From Buttiauxella gaviniae (lineage in GTDB: Bacteria; Pseudomonadota; Gammaproteobacteria; Enterobacterales; Enterobacteriaceae): 64,000 bases of DNA. The stretch's first letter is position 1. Each line of letters begins with the position of its first letter. Positions 8,790 to 17,297 of the stretch are shown in pieces. The stretch is from contig NZ_JBFMVT010000002.1 of assembly GCF_040786275.1 (NCBI RefSeq), positions 3,162,001 to 3,226,000 on the forward strand, given 5' to 3'. The notes beneath the pieces are model-generated. The model was not told the origin of the DNA. It did no database searches and was given only the letters and a program-made list of their open reading frames with translations. The translations under genes and the position numbers were made by a program.

Positions 8790-10289
8790 ATGAGTCTTTT
8801 ATCAAGCGTTACAAAATCGTTATCAAAGTTGTCGATGATAGGCCGCGCACTAATGCTGCCTATCTCTTTATTACCCGCTGCGGGTCTGTTACTGGCCTTC
8901 GGGGATAAATTCCATTTACCGTTAATGATGAACGCTGGTGGGGTGATTTTCGATAACCTGCCAATGCTGTTTGCGATTGGTTCGGCTGTGGGATTAGCGG
9001 CTGAATCAGGTATTGCGGCGCTATCGGCGGCGGTGTCGGTGTTTATCATCAACATCACTATCGGCACAGTGCTGAATATTACGCCTGAAATGGCGGCGGC
9101 AGGCGGAAAATACGCCATGGTGGTCGGGATACCGACGTTGCAGATGGGGGTATTCGGCGGCTTGATTTCCGGCATTCTGGCGGCGTGGTGCTATAACAAA
9201 TTCCACACCATGCAACTGCCTGAATTTCTCGGTTTCTTCTCAGGTAAGCGTTTTGTCGCCATCGCCACGGCTTTCTTATCGTTCCTGCTGGGAATGGCGC
9301 TGCCGTGGGTTTGGTCATATATCCAGTCGGGTATTGATTCGCTGTCGGTCATTGTGAATGGTGATAATCAGGCGGTATCGACCTTTATCTTCGGCCTTGT
9401 TGAACGCGCGTTGATTCCATTGGGTCTGCACCATATCTGGTACCCCTCGTTCTGGTATTCGTTTGGTGAATATACAACCAGCGCGGGCCAGGTCATTCAT
9501 GGCGACCAAACTATCTGGTTCAAAATGCTGGAAGAGGGCGTGAAATCCTTCAGCAGCGACAGCTACCAGAACGCCGGGAAGTTTATGCAGGGCGAATTTC
9601 CGCTGATGTTATTTGCGCTGCCCGCGGCGTGTCTGGCGATGTATCACGAAGCCAACACTAAAAATAAGAAAATCGCCTCCGGTATTCTGTTCTCTGCGGC
9701 GCTGACCTGTTTCCTGACGGGTATCACCGAGCCGGTTGAGTTTACCTTTATCTTTGTTGCGCCGATTCTTTATGTATTCAACGCGATTATGGCTGGCCTG
9801 TCTTATATGTGTATGTATCTGCTGCATGCGCACATCGCCAAGTCATTCTCTGCAGGGATGATTGACTACATTTCGTTTGGTATTTTGCCTTCGTTCAACG
9901 GGTACCAGACCAACTTCCTGTCTGCGGTGATTGTTGGCGTGCCAATGGGGCTTATCTACTACTTCACTTTCCGCTACGTGATTCGCCGATTTGATGTGAA
10001 AACGCCGGGCCGTGCAGATGTGACTGCTAATGCTAACGATAAAACCGATACCGAACTGGCCGGGGACATTATTGGCCTGCTGGGTGGCGCGGAGAATATT
10101 AACTCCGTCGGATCGTGTATTACGCGTCTGCGCCTTGAAGTGGAAAAAAGCGACCAGGTGGATAAAGACGGCCTGAACAGCCTCGGCGCACGTGGCGTGG
10201 TGTTTGTCGGTGATTCGGGGATTCAGGTTATCTTTGGAGCCCGCGCGCAGTTCATTGCCCAGACTATGTCGACAATGATTGGCAAATAG
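8790..10289 (+). CDS. PTS glucose-family permease, EIICB
   Basis: Inner-membrane sugar transporter that imports and phosphorylates its substrate. The EIIC domain (about residues 1-400) has ~10 hydrophobic segments and the conserved GITEPVEFTF loop; the EIIB domain (about 425-499) carries the phosphorylated Cys in NSVGSCITRLRL (C443). Architecture is that of the PtsG/MalX/NagE group; no EIIA is attached, so it must borrow one in trans. I cannot name the sugar. The ATG at 8790 follows GGGGGA by 6 bases; the upstream TTG at 8784 is less likely. It has a probable operator upstream and a LacI-type gene downstream, which recalls malX-malI, though malI is divergent there. Confidence 0.88.
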   Translation: MSLLSSVTKSLSKLSMIGRALMLPISLLPAAGLLLAFGDKFHLPLMMNAGGVIFDNLPMLFAIGSAVGLAAESGIAALSAAVSVFIINITIGTVLNITPEMAAAGGKYAMVVGIPTLQMGVFGGLISGILAAWCYNKFHTMQLPEFLGFFSGKRFVAIATAFLSFLLGMALPWVWSYIQSGIDSLSVIVNGDNQAVSTFIFGLVERALIPLGLHHIWYPSFWYSFGEYTTSAGQVIHGDQTIWFKMLEEGVKSFSSDSYQNAGKFMQGEFPLMLFALPAACLAMYHEANTKNKKIASGILFSAALTCFLTGITEPVEFTFIFVAPILYVFNAIMAGLSYMCMYLLHAHIAKSFSAGMIDYISFGILPSFNGYQTNFLSAVIVGVPMGLIYYFTFRYVIRRFDVKTPGRADVTANANDKTDTELAGDIIGLLGGAENINSVGSCITRLRLEVEKSDQVDKDGLNSLGARGVVFVGDSGIQVIFGARAQFIAQTMSTMIGK

Positions 10290-10335
10290 ATCGGCGCTGT
10301 AACGCAAATGCTATCGCGGAGATAGGCAAAGGACT

Positions 10336-10368
10336 CAGCCTCCTGTATGTTTCAGGAGGTTGAATTTT
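10336..10368 (+). terminator. Hairpin after the PTS gene
   Basis: CAGCCTCCTG (10336-10345) pairs with CAGGAGGTTG (10353-10362) with one G-U pair, followed by AATTTT. It lies between the permease gene and the repressor gene on the same strand. It would reduce, but perhaps not stop, transcription into the repressor gene. Confidence 0.5.
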
Positions 10369-10393
10369 ATGGATTATCGGTGGCAGGAACAGG

Positions 10394-11410
10394 ATGAAAA
10401 AGGTCAACATTATTGATGTGGCACAACTGGCTGGCGTTTCTGTCTCCACCGTTTCTTTAGTGCTGCGCCAAAAAGGGAAGATCTCAGACGCAACCATCGA
10501 CAAAGTGAACGCTGCGATTAAGCAGCTTGGCTATGTTCATAACACGGCGGCGGCAAACCTTCGTTCCAGTACTTCAAATCTCATCGGTCTGATTATCCGG
10601 GATTTTAACGATTCGTTTTGCGTGAATGTCATGGCGAGCGTGGTTCATTATCTTGAAAAACAAGGTTATATGGTTTTTCTTGGCCACCCGCAGGATGACA
10701 CCCACCAGTTGCAGCAATGTTTAACTTCTTTCACCCAGCAGGGCGTGGCGGGGGTGATTTACCTCGATGCGAATCACCGCCTGGCATCCATCCCAGCATT
10801 GATTGCTGAATGCGTATTGCCGACGGTTATCATTGCTGAATCAACGGTGAGCAGCCATCGGGATGTGATCGGGCGTGATAATCGCCAGGCCGGAAATCAG
10901 GCGACGCGCTATCTACTCGATCGCGGTCACCGAAATATCGCCTATCTGGGCGGCACCGCGTCGAATTTGATGCGTGAAGAGCGCCTGCTCGGCTATCGCA
11001 ATGCGCTTGCTCAATACGATTTGCCGTTTCGTGAAGAGTGGGCACCTGTTTGTAAAAATGATACCGAGGCTGCGGCACGTTTAACGCGCCAATTGCTTGA
11101 AAATAATAGCAAGATTACCGCCATGTTGTGCCATTCACCGTCCGCCATTATTGGCTGCCTTACGGGTATTCAGCAGGTGGGGCGAACCGTCGGCAAAGAT
11201 GTGTTTTTGACCCAGCAGGTTTCGCTGATTGGCTTTGAAGATATGATGCACATTAATCTCACCTCGCCGCGTTTTACCTATGTTTCGGCATCAAGCGAAG
11301 AAGCGGGTCGGCAGGCGGCAACGCTGATTGTGAATAAGATCAAAACCCCGACGTTACCGTCGCAGAAGATTATTATTTCCGGGGAGTTGGTTTTGCGGGA
11401 ATCTGCGTAA
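10394..11410 (+). CDS. LacI/GalR-family transcriptional repressor, MalI-like
   Basis: 338 residues. The N-terminal helix-turn-helix with hinge (IIDVAQLAGVSVSTVSLVLR, residues 5-24, then AAANLRSSTS) is typical of LacI proteins; the rest is a periplasmic-binding-protein-like sugar-sensing domain (from about residue 60) with the usual RHNIAYLGG strand. The overall sequence resembles E. coli MalI more than LacI. ATG at 10394 follows AGGAA by 6 bases. It probably represses the PTS gene just upstream through the 33-bp palindrome. The inducer is not known; it is likely a phosphorylated or free sugar imported by that permease. Confidence 0.88.
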   Translation: MKKVNIIDVAQLAGVSVSTVSLVLRQKGKISDATIDKVNAAIKQLGYVHNTAAANLRSSTSNLIGLIIRDFNDSFCVNVMASVVHYLEKQGYMVFLGHPQDDTHQLQQCLTSFTQQGVAGVIYLDANHRLASIPALIAECVLPTVIIAESTVSSHRDVIGRDNRQAGNQATRYLLDRGHRNIAYLGGTASNLMREERLLGYRNALAQYDLPFREEWAPVCKNDTEAAARLTRQLLENNSKITAMLCHSPSAIIGCLTGIQQVGRTVGKDVFLTQQVSLIGFEDMMHINLTSPRFTYVSASSEEAGRQAATLIVNKIKTPTLPSQKIIISGELVLRESA

Positions 11411-11413
11411 TGT

Positions 11414-11445
11414 TTTCTCTTCCGGCAATTTTTCAGGAAGAGAAA
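11414..11445. other. Hairpin after the repressor gene
   Basis: TTTCTCTTCC (11414-11423) and GGAAGAGAAA (11436-11445) form a perfect 10-bp stem with a 12-base loop, just after the stop codon. No T-run follows on either strand. Confidence 0.45.
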
Positions 11446-11446
11446 T

Positions 11447-11602
11447 GACCCCCACCCAGCCTCCCCCTTGTCAGGGGGAGGAGCTGGTTCTGCTCCCTCC
11501 ACCTTGTCAGAAGGAGAAGCTGGTTCTGCTCTCTCCCCCTTGTCAGGAGGAGAAGCTAGTTCTGCTCCCTCCCCTGGTTAAGGGGAGGGTTGGGGTGGGG
11601 TC
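11447..11602. repeat. 36-bp tandem repeat array with inverted ends
   Basis: Three units of exactly 36 bp (11459-11494, 11495-11530, 11531-11566) and part of a fourth follow each other with no spacers. Each unit holds a small palindrome such as CTCCCCC-TTGTCA-GGGGGAG and ends in TTCTGCT. The left flank (ACCCCCACCCAGCCTCCC) and the right flank (GGGAGGGTTGGGGTGGGG) are near reverse complements, so the block is a large imperfect palindrome. It lies between the convergent repressor and rnk genes. Confidence 0.85.
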
Positions 11603-11679
11603 CCTGGGAACAATCAGTTGTTTGCAATTTCACTGGCACTTGCGAATTTTTGTCGGCACCGGGCTTATCAAGCAACGCG

Positions 11680-12090
11680 CTAACGGTGATACTCACCCGC
11701 AGCTTCTGGCTGGTATTCCAGCTCCAGCACTTCCAGATGCGTCTGGTTACCGTTCGGTAACGTCCAGTTAATGGTCGCCCCGACTCGTAAACCCAGCAGC
11801 GCTGCGCCCACCGGGGCCATTACTGAAAGCTGATTGTCGCTGTCAGTCAGGTTTACAGGATAAACCAGCGTGCGGACATGCTCTTCTTTCGAGGCCAAAT
11901 CGCGGAATTTTACGCGGCTGTTCATCGTCACGACGTCTGCCGGAATATCTTCAGGCTTACGCATTTCGGCTCTGTCCAGCTCTGCGTTCAGCGCTAAAGC
12001 TACGGGCTGGTTAGCAAATTGCGGTTGCTCCAGCAAACGGTCAATACGCTCGGCATCAAGTTCATTAATGATAATGGCTGGTCTGGACAT
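11680..12090 (-). CDS. rnk: Nucleoside diphosphate kinase regulator / GreA-GreB-like factor Rnk
   Basis: 136 residues matching E. coli Rnk: [17 protein letters not shown] at the N-terminus, a short coiled segment, and the FKBP-like C-terminal domain ([15 protein letters not shown]). Rnk binds RNA polymerase near the secondary channel and affects nucleoside diphosphate kinase levels. The frame extends upstream to 12159, but GGAGAG lies just before the ATG at 12090 and the family starts with MSRP. Next to rna in E. coli; here a permease, hydrolase and small gene separate them. Two terminator hairpins sit upstream. Confidence 0.95.
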   Translation of the reverse strand: MSRPAIIINELDAERIDRLLEQPQFANQPVALALNAELDRAEMRKPEDIPADVVTMNSRVKFRDLASKEEHVRTLVYPVNLTDSDNQLSVMAPVGAALLGLRVGATINWTLPNGNQTHLEVLELEYQPEAAGEYHR

Positions 12091-12104
12091 ATTTCTCTCC
12101 ATGT

Positions 12105-12129
12105 AAAAAAACAGGCACTCATGTGCCTG
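12105..12129 (-). terminator. Intrinsic terminator 15 bases upstream of the rnk start codon
   Basis: On the minus strand CAGGCAC and GTGCCTG form a 7-bp stem with a 4-base loop, followed by seven T. The T-run ends only ~15 bases before the rnk ATG and just before its ribosome site. Since another terminator lies 20 bases further upstream, this one is either a back-up or an attenuator of rnk. Confidence 0.75.
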
Positions 12130-12142
12130 ATGGCGGACCTTA

Positions 12143-12177
12143 CAAAAGAAAACCCTCACCGGTAAGAGTGAGGGTTT
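12143..12177 (-). terminator. Terminator after the GntP-family permease gene
   Basis: AAACCCTCAC (12150-12159) pairs with GTGAGGGTTT (12168-12177), a 10-bp stem; on the minus strand TTTTCTTTTG follows. It lies ~75 bases after the permease stop codon, between the permease and rnk. Confidence 0.75.
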
Positions 12178-12249
12178 GGTCTGTAGTGATGATACTGAGC
12201 TTAGCGCTTACTTTAAAGTGACTTCAATCACATTTTAGTAACGACGCAT

Positions 12250-13626
12250 TTACAGGATAATGCTGCCGACCAGAGCGAACAGGAAGGCGATGGTGCCGAT
12301 CAGCGTTTCCATTACGGTCCAGGTTTTTAGCGTGGTTTTCTCGTCCATTTCAAGGAAACGACCCACCAGCCAGAAGCCGGAGTCGTTTACGTGAGACAGC
12401 ACGGTTGCACCACCCGCAATCGCCACCACGATGAAGCACAGGTCGAACTGGCTCAGGCCTGTTGTTGCGGCAACCATCGGGGAGATGAGCGCTGCGGTGG
12501 TGGTCAGCGCCACGGTGGCAGAACCTTGCGCTACACGCAGTGCAGTAGAGATCACAAATGCGGCGACAATTACCGGCATGCCGGTATCAGCCAGTACGCC
12601 AGCCAATGCATCACCAATACCACTGGCACGCAGTACGCCACCGAACATGCCGCCCGCGCCCGTTACCAGAATAATGCCGCAGATTGGGCCGAGCGCGCCG
12701 TCGCACACTTTTTCCAGATGCTGGCGGCTATGGCGGCCACTAAATACTGCCAGTGAGAAGAAGACGGTGATCAGCAGCGCGATAGGGGTTTTACCGAGCA
12801 TGCGCAGGAATTGAATCACAATATTATCGCCGCTTACCCAACCGAGCACGGTGGCGGTATTCAGGCCGGTATCCAGGAAGATCAGCACCAGCGGCAATAA
12901 AAGGATGGCTAATACCGTACCAAACGCAGGCGGCTGGTGGTTAGGGTCGGCTTCTACACTTCCGAGGAAAGACGAAGGTAACGGAATGTCGAATTTTTTA
13001 CCCGCATACAGGCCAAACAGATACGCGCCGAGATACCAGGTTGGAATGGCGATTATCAGACCCACAATCACCAGCAGGCCGATGTTTGCGCCCAGTAATT
13101 CACTGGCGGCAACCGGGCCTGGATGAGGTGGCAGCAGGGCGTGCATTACCGCAAACGCACCCGCAGCAGGCAGCGCATATTTCAGCGTAGAGCCGCCGAA
13201 CTGTTTTGCTACGCTGAAGATAATAGGCAGCATCACGACCAGGCCTGCATCGAAGAAGATCGGGAAGCCAAACAGCAGCGATGCAACACCCAATGCCAGC
13301 GGGGCGCGCTGTGAGCCAAACTTACCGACCAGCGTGTCAGCAAGCACTTTTGCCCCGCCGGAAATTTCGAGCAAGCGGCCAATCATGGCGCCGAGGCCAA
13401 CCAACAACGCAACGCCTGCCAGGGTGCTACCAAAACCGCCCAGAATAGTGGGGACAATTTTGTCAAACGGTACCCCGGTGACCAGGGCGACGACCACACT
13501 CACCAGAGTTAATGCCAGGAATGCATGCACTTTAAAGCGCATGATGAGTACAAGCAGGAGTACTACAGCACAGGCTGCGATCCCTAGCAGGGTTCCAGCG
13601 CCGTAAGGGGCGGTTATTTCGGTCAT
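12250..13626 (-). CDS. GntP-family gluconate/sugar acid permease
   Basis: 458-residue integral membrane protein with 12-14 hydrophobic segments. Family hallmarks are the FGFPIFFDAGLVVMLPI segment, LLPPHPGPVAA and SHVNDSGFWLVGRF near the end. GntP-family proteins import gluconate and related sugar acids with protons. The gene is preceded by two tandem copies of a GntR-type operator, which argues for a gluconate-like substrate and for repression by GntR. AGAGGA precedes the ATG. E. coli has no permease gene at this spot beside rnk, so it is an insertion relative to that genome. The exact paralogue (gntP, gntT, gntU or idnT type) is not resolved. Confidence 0.9.
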   Translation of the reverse strand: MTEITAPYGAGTLLGIAACAVVLLLVLIMRFKVHAFLALTLVSVVVALVTGVPFDKIVPTILGGFGSTLAGVALLVGLGAMIGRLLEISGGAKVLADTLVGKFGSQRAPLALGVASLLFGFPIFFDAGLVVMLPIIFSVAKQFGGSTLKYALPAAGAFAVMHALLPPHPGPVAASELLGANIGLLVIVGLIIAIPTWYLGAYLFGLYAGKKFDIPLPSSFLGSVEADPNHQPPAFGTVLAILLLPLVLIFLDTGLNTATVLGWVSGDNIVIQFLRMLGKTPIALLITVFFSLAVFSGRHSRQHLEKVCDGALGPICGIILVTGAGGMFGGVLRASGIGDALAGVLADTGMPVIVAAFVISTALRVAQGSATVALTTTAALISPMVAATTGLSQFDLCFIVVAIAGGATVLSHVNDSGFWLVGRFLEMDEKTTLKTWTVMETLIGTIAFLFALVGSIIL

Positions 13627-13688
13627 ATATTTATCCTCTGCGCCGAATTTTGCGGTGAATTATCGTACAGATATAATTCATCATTTTT

Positions 13689-13718
13689 CTGATACCGGTA
13701 ACATGATATCGGTAACAT
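13689..13718. promoter_or_regulatory. Two tandem GntR-like operators upstream of the permease gene
   Basis: Read on the minus strand the two sites are ATGTTACCGATATCAT (13718-13703) and ATGTTACCGGTATCAG (13704-13689), overlapping by two bases. Both match the gnt operator pattern ATGTTACC-N-GTATCAT known for E. coli GntR with one to three differences. They lie 60-90 bp upstream of the permease start. Confidence 0.8.
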
Positions 13719-13916
13719 GGCGCCATCGGGAATGGATCTCCTCATCTTTATTAACATTTTGGGAGCAAGTTCAAACTATCGAAATAAACCCTTATTAACA
13801 TCAGTGGATCGATTGCCCATCGTAAATAAACCTGTCAGGTGAAAAATTTGCATTACCCTTTATAGGCATGTTTCACCTATGCGCCTTGTGCGCCCCTCAC
13901 CTGTACAGGAGATATC

Positions 13917-14747
13917 ATGAGCCATTACGACAAACTCACGTTAAAGGACGGTAGTTCTCTTTACTTTAAGGATTGGGGAGAAGGACAACCGGTGGTTTTC
14001 AGCCACGGCTGGCCATTAACGGCGGATGCGTTTGAAGATCAGATGTTTTTCCTTGGGCAAAAAGGATTCCGGGTTATTGCTCATGACCGGCGTGGGCACG
14101 GTCGCTCATCCCAGTCATGGGAAGGAAATAACATGGATCAGTATGCCGATGATTTGGCTGAGCTGACCGAGCACTTGAATCTGAAAGATGCGATTCATGT
14201 TGGGCACTCAACCGGTGGCGGGGAAGTGGTGCGCTATATTGGCCGCCATGGCACAAGTCGCGTAGCAAAAGTGGTGTTAATCAGTGCTGTTCCGCCCATT
14301 ATGGTGAAAACCGATTTCAACCCAAACGGCGTGCCAATCGAGGTATTTGACGGCATCCGCGAAGGGGTGCGAGTTAACCGCGCAGATTTTTTCAAAGAGC
14401 TGACGCTGGCGTTTTACGGCTACAACCGGCCAGGGGCTGAAATTTCGGAAGGCGTTCGCGAGAGTTTTGTCGAGCAGGGGATGCAGGGCGGGATCAAACC
14501 GCTGTACGACTGCATCAAAGCGTTTTCTGAAACCGATTTACGTGAAGACCTCAAGAAAATCACCGTCCCTACGCTTGTGATTCACGGCGATGACGATCAG
14601 ATTGTGCCGTTTGAAACCTGCGGCAAAGTGACGGCGGCAACCATACCGGGCGCAACGTTCAAAGTTTATGAGGGCGGGTCGCACGGCATCTGCACTACGG
14701 AGAAAGACCGGGTCAATGCTGATTTGCTGGAGTTTTTAAAAGGCTAA
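13917..14747 (+). CDS. Alpha/beta hydrolase, non-haem haloperoxidase type
   Basis: 276 residues, cytosolic, no signal peptide. The catalytic triad of the cofactor-free haloperoxidase/esterase group is clear: Ser98 in GHSTGG, Asp227 in GDDDQIVP and His256 in GGSHGI; the oxyanion segment SHGWPL is at 29-34. These enzymes hydrolyse small esters and perform perhydrolysis that can halogenate in vitro. The natural substrate is unknown. A GGAG ribosome site precedes the ATG, within the palindrome CCTGTACAGG (13900-13909). It diverges from the permease gene across a 290-bp region that also has an AGGTGAAA/TTTCACCT inverted pair (13837-13844, 13871-13878). Confidence 0.88.
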   Translation: MSHYDKLTLKDGSSLYFKDWGEGQPVVFSHGWPLTADAFEDQMFFLGQKGFRVIAHDRRGHGRSSQSWEGNNMDQYADDLAELTEHLNLKDAIHVGHSTGGGEVVRYIGRHGTSRVAKVVLISAVPPIMVKTDFNPNGVPIEVFDGIREGVRVNRADFFKELTLAFYGYNRPGAEISEGVRESFVEQGMQGGIKPLYDCIKAFSETDLREDLKKITVPTLVIHGDDDQIVPFETCGKVTAATIPGATFKVYEGGSHGICTTEKDRVNADLLEFLKG

Positions 14748-14789
14748 CTCTTTCAGGCGGGTAAGAAATATCACCCGCCGTTTATTCAC

Positions 14790-14939
14790 TCATTTACCCG
14801 CCACCGGCAACATAATCTCTTTTAAAATCTCGTAGCGCTGTTGAGGCGAGAGCCAAATCAGACCTAACAACTTATGGGCCTGACCTTCCCGTTCGAATTG
14901 CGCTTTTAACTGCATTAAATACCGTTTCGTCGTGTTCAT
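14790..14939 (-). CDS. Small 49-residue protein of unknown function
   Basis: Open frame MNTTKRYLMQLKAQFEREGQ... ending LPVAGK, 49 codons, stop TGA at 14790-14792. The ATG is preceded by GGAGG with 5-6 bases spacing, a strong ribosome site. The protein is basic and mostly helical with WLSPQQRYEILKEIM in the middle; no signal peptide or membrane segment. It lies between the convergent hydrolase and rna genes, in the same direction as rna and downstream of it. I do not recognise the family. The good ribosome site and natural amino-acid composition support a real gene. Confidence 0.6.
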   Translation of the reverse strand: MNTTKRYLMQLKAQFEREGQAHKLLGLIWLSPQQRYEILKEIMLPVAGK

Positions 14940-15032
14940 AATGACCTCCGCATTTGATAACCAAAGCATAAGGCTACAAACCCGGAACTAATACTGAACT
15001 GATTGTTTTTTGTCTTCCGTATTTATGGCGAC

Positions 15033-15836
15033 TTAATACCCTACGGCATCCAGACGGAAACTTTTCCCGCAGTTACCGGGGTTGCGTTGTTGTGCAAATG
15101 AGCCAGAGGCCAGCGGTTGGTTAATGCGTGTGGCATCAAGCGAAATTTGCATTTCGGTGAGATAAGCCGGATTGCCGTTACAGGTCAGTTTTACGGCCTT
15201 TACCGCATTGTTGCCAAAACTTTCTTTTAGGGCTTGATTGAAGGCTTTACGTGCCACAACCTTGCCGTAGTTTTGGGCTAAAAACTCGCCGAAAGCGCTC
15301 TGTTTTACTTCCGTATTCATCCGAACCATGGTGGCGAAATAGGCATTGGGATTAAATCCGAAGCAGGCACCATGCTTTGCAAATTCATAGCGCTCAAGGC
15401 AGGATTGGCCGCCAGCACCGGGCATTACTCCCGCCAGTTTGCTGGCAATATCTGCAGATAACGCCGGAGCGGGAGCCTGGCACTTCTGTGAACCACGCAC
15501 TTCGGCCATTTCAGGCACCGGGCGCGTGGAGCATCCGTATCGCATCCAGCGTTTTTTATCGACACCTCGCGCGGCCACTGATTTTGGTAAACCGGGCCAC
15601 AAACCATGCACCGTCAAAAACGCACGTTTATCATTTTGTTCCTGCTGCGTTTTGCATTCGGCGGGCTCGTTGCGCTTGCGTTCATGCATGCTCTGGCAAA
15701 AACCGGTCTGCCACGAGAGCGCCAGCACATAGCTGTCAAAATCACCGTACTGTTTGGGTTCAAGATTATCTGCCGTAGCGGCAAAACTGGTGATACAGGC
15801 GAGGGACAAAAGCGCGGTAGGGCAGAGTAATTTCAT
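15033..15836 (-). CDS. rna: Ribonuclease I (RNase T2 family), periplasmic
   Basis: 267 residues with a signal peptide (about residues 1-22, ending FAATA). Both RNase T2 catalytic segments are present: LTVHGLWPG with His77 and YEFAKHGAC with Glu151, Lys154 and His155. Several Cys residues suit a disulfide-bonded periplasmic enzyme. RNase I degrades RNA to 2',3'-cyclic nucleotides without sequence preference. It follows dcuC in the same direction but is separated from it by a terminator. In E. coli rna lies directly beside rnk. Confidence 0.95.
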   Translation of the reverse strand: MKLLCPTALLSLACITSFAATADNLEPKQYGDFDSYVLALSWQTGFCQSMHERKRNEPAECKTQQEQNDKRAFLTVHGLWPGLPKSVAARGVDKKRWMRYGCSTRPVPEMAEVRGSQKCQAPAPALSADIASKLAGVMPGAGGQSCLERYEFAKHGACFGFNPNAYFATMVRMNTEVKQSAFGEFLAQNYGKVVARKAFNQALKESFGNNAVKAVKLTCNGNPAYLTEMQISLDATRINQPLASGSFAQQRNPGNCGKSFRLDAVGY

Positions 15837-15877
15837 GCCTTTCTCATTGGGTTGAGTGATGGTTCTTTATTTAATCA

Positions 15878-15905
15878 TAAAAAAAGCGCCTGGATGAGGC
15901 GCTTA
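15878..15905 (-). terminator. dcuC terminator
   Basis: On the minus strand AAGCGCCT and AGGCGCTT form an 8-bp stem followed by seven T (complement of the A-run at 15878-15885). It starts about 15 bases after the dcuC stop and isolates rna from dcuC. Confidence 0.85.
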
Positions 15906-15920
15906 TTGAGAACACTGAAA

Positions 15921-17297
15921 TTAAGGGAGGATGGCCGCCGATGGCACCAGAAACTCGGTGGCGATAATCACCACAACCAGACCTACGGCAATCGGGACGG
16001 AAGTGCGTTTTACCACTTCGAACGGAGAGATTTTTGCCATACCCGCCACGGCAACAACTACGCCTGAAACCGGGGAGATAGTACGGCCCAGGTTAGAGGC
16101 TTGCAGCATTGGAATCGCAAGGTACGCCGGGTTGATGCCGGATGAATGAGCCAGTTTCGGGATCATTTCAACAAAGGCATAGAACGGGGCGTTACCCGAG
16201 CCGGTCGTCATCGCGGCAAGCATGGTGAGGATCACCAGGACGAGCATCAAAATGATACTTGCGGAGCCGAACGAGGTCGCAATAGAAATCAGGCTCTGAA
16301 TAAAGCCGATGGTGCTCAGACCCTGGGCAAATACGCCCGCCGCAACCAGCAGCATCACGACGTTTGCAAAGGCATCTGCCATTCCGCGATAGCACACTTC
16401 CAGCCCGGAGAAGACGTTCTGAGTATTGAAACCACGGAAAAATTCAATAATCGCCGCAGCCAGAATACAGATAACCAGAATGGTGATGATGTGTAACTGT
16501 GGCCCCCATTTGCCGTCAAAAATTAACACACCGATAATTGGCGTGAATGGCAGAATGGCGTAGAACGAAGGCGCGGTGGTCTGAATTTCGCTGACATCAA
16601 GCATCTCATGGCTGATGTGCTCTTTTTTATCCAGGTAGCGCTGCCAGAAGAAGTGGGCAATCGCCATCGCAACAATCGCAGCAATTGAAATAGGCACCGT
16701 GGTTTTAAAGGCAAAATCAACCAGCGACATTTCAGCCGCTTTCGCAGCCAGCACCACGTCGCCGGACGTTGGCGACAGGATAATGGCAGCAGGAGAGGCG
16801 CAGATAGCGGCGGCAGCGCCACGGCTAATGCCGACGTTTACCATGACCGGGAAGAGCGTTGCCATCAGCAACACGCCAAGACCCGTTGCAGAAGAGACCG
16901 CCAGTGACATCAGGCAAGCGACGAAATAGGCTGCCACCATCAAAATATACGGTGAGTTAATAAACTTCAGCGGTTTTGACGCAAGTTTAACCACCATGTC
17001 ATTTGCGCCAATATGCGTCATATAAGCGGCAAAACCACACAGCATCATGATCATCATGCCGAGATCGCCACCGCGGCTCATCAGCAGAATTTTGACGTAT
17101 TCAAAAATATCAGTGAGGGTATAACCGGTGCTGGTGGCACTGGACGGCAAAACCTGATGACCCATCAAGGCACTGATAATAAGCAGTAATAAACCACCGA
17201 CAAATAATACGCCGGTCGCGGAGTAGCCTTTGATGATGTAGCGAGCTACACCAACAATCACTACCACGCCAATAAGTAATTCCATAATCGTTAACAT
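15921..17297 (-). CDS. dcuC: Anaerobic C4-dicarboxylate carrier DcuC
   Basis: 458 residues, nearly colinear with E. coli DcuC (461 residues): MLTIMELLIGVVVIVGVARY at the start, SRGGDLGMMIMMLCGF and SGNAPFYAFVEMIP inside. It is an inner-membrane carrier with about 12 helices that exports succinate, in exchange or with protons, during fermentation. The frame extends upstream to 17351, but AGGGGGA lies just before the ATG at 17297 and the family starts there. Single-gene unit with its own terminator. I looked for an FNR site upstream and did not find a convincing one. Confidence 0.95.
   Translation of the reverse strand: MLTIMELLIGVVVIVGVARYIIKGYSATGVLFVGGLLLLIISALMGHQVLPSSATSTGYTLTDIFEYVKILLMSRGGDLGMMIMMLCGFAAYMTHIGANDMVVKLASKPLKFINSPYILMVAAYFVACLMSLAVSSATGLGVLLMATLFPVMVNVGISRGAAAAICASPAAIILSPTSGDVVLAAKAAEMSLVDFAFKTTVPISIAAIVAMAIAHFFWQRYLDKKEHISHEMLDVSEIQTTAPSFYAILPFTPIIGVLIFDGKWGPQLHIITILVICILAAAIIEFFRGFNTQNVFSGLEVCYRGMADAFANVVMLLVAAGVFAQGLSTIGFIQSLISIATSFGSASIILMLVLVILTMLAAMTTGSGNAPFYAFVEMIPKLAHSSGINPAYLAIPMLQASNLGRTISPVSGVVVAVAGMAKISPFEVVKRTSVPIAVGLVVVIIATEFLVPSAAILP

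Noticed and set aside
11459-11566. 36-bp repeats resembling a CRISPR array
   Set aside because: The units follow each other directly with no unique spacers, and no cas genes are present.
11445-11771. Open frame with repeated PPPCQ-E-LVLL segments
   Set aside because: It is only a translation of the 36-bp tandem repeat, has no ribosome site and overlaps rnk in part.
12391-12814. Two long plus-strand frames inside the GntP-family gene
   Set aside because: Antisense shadows of a GC-rich membrane protein gene, rich in Arg/His/Ser with no ribosome site.
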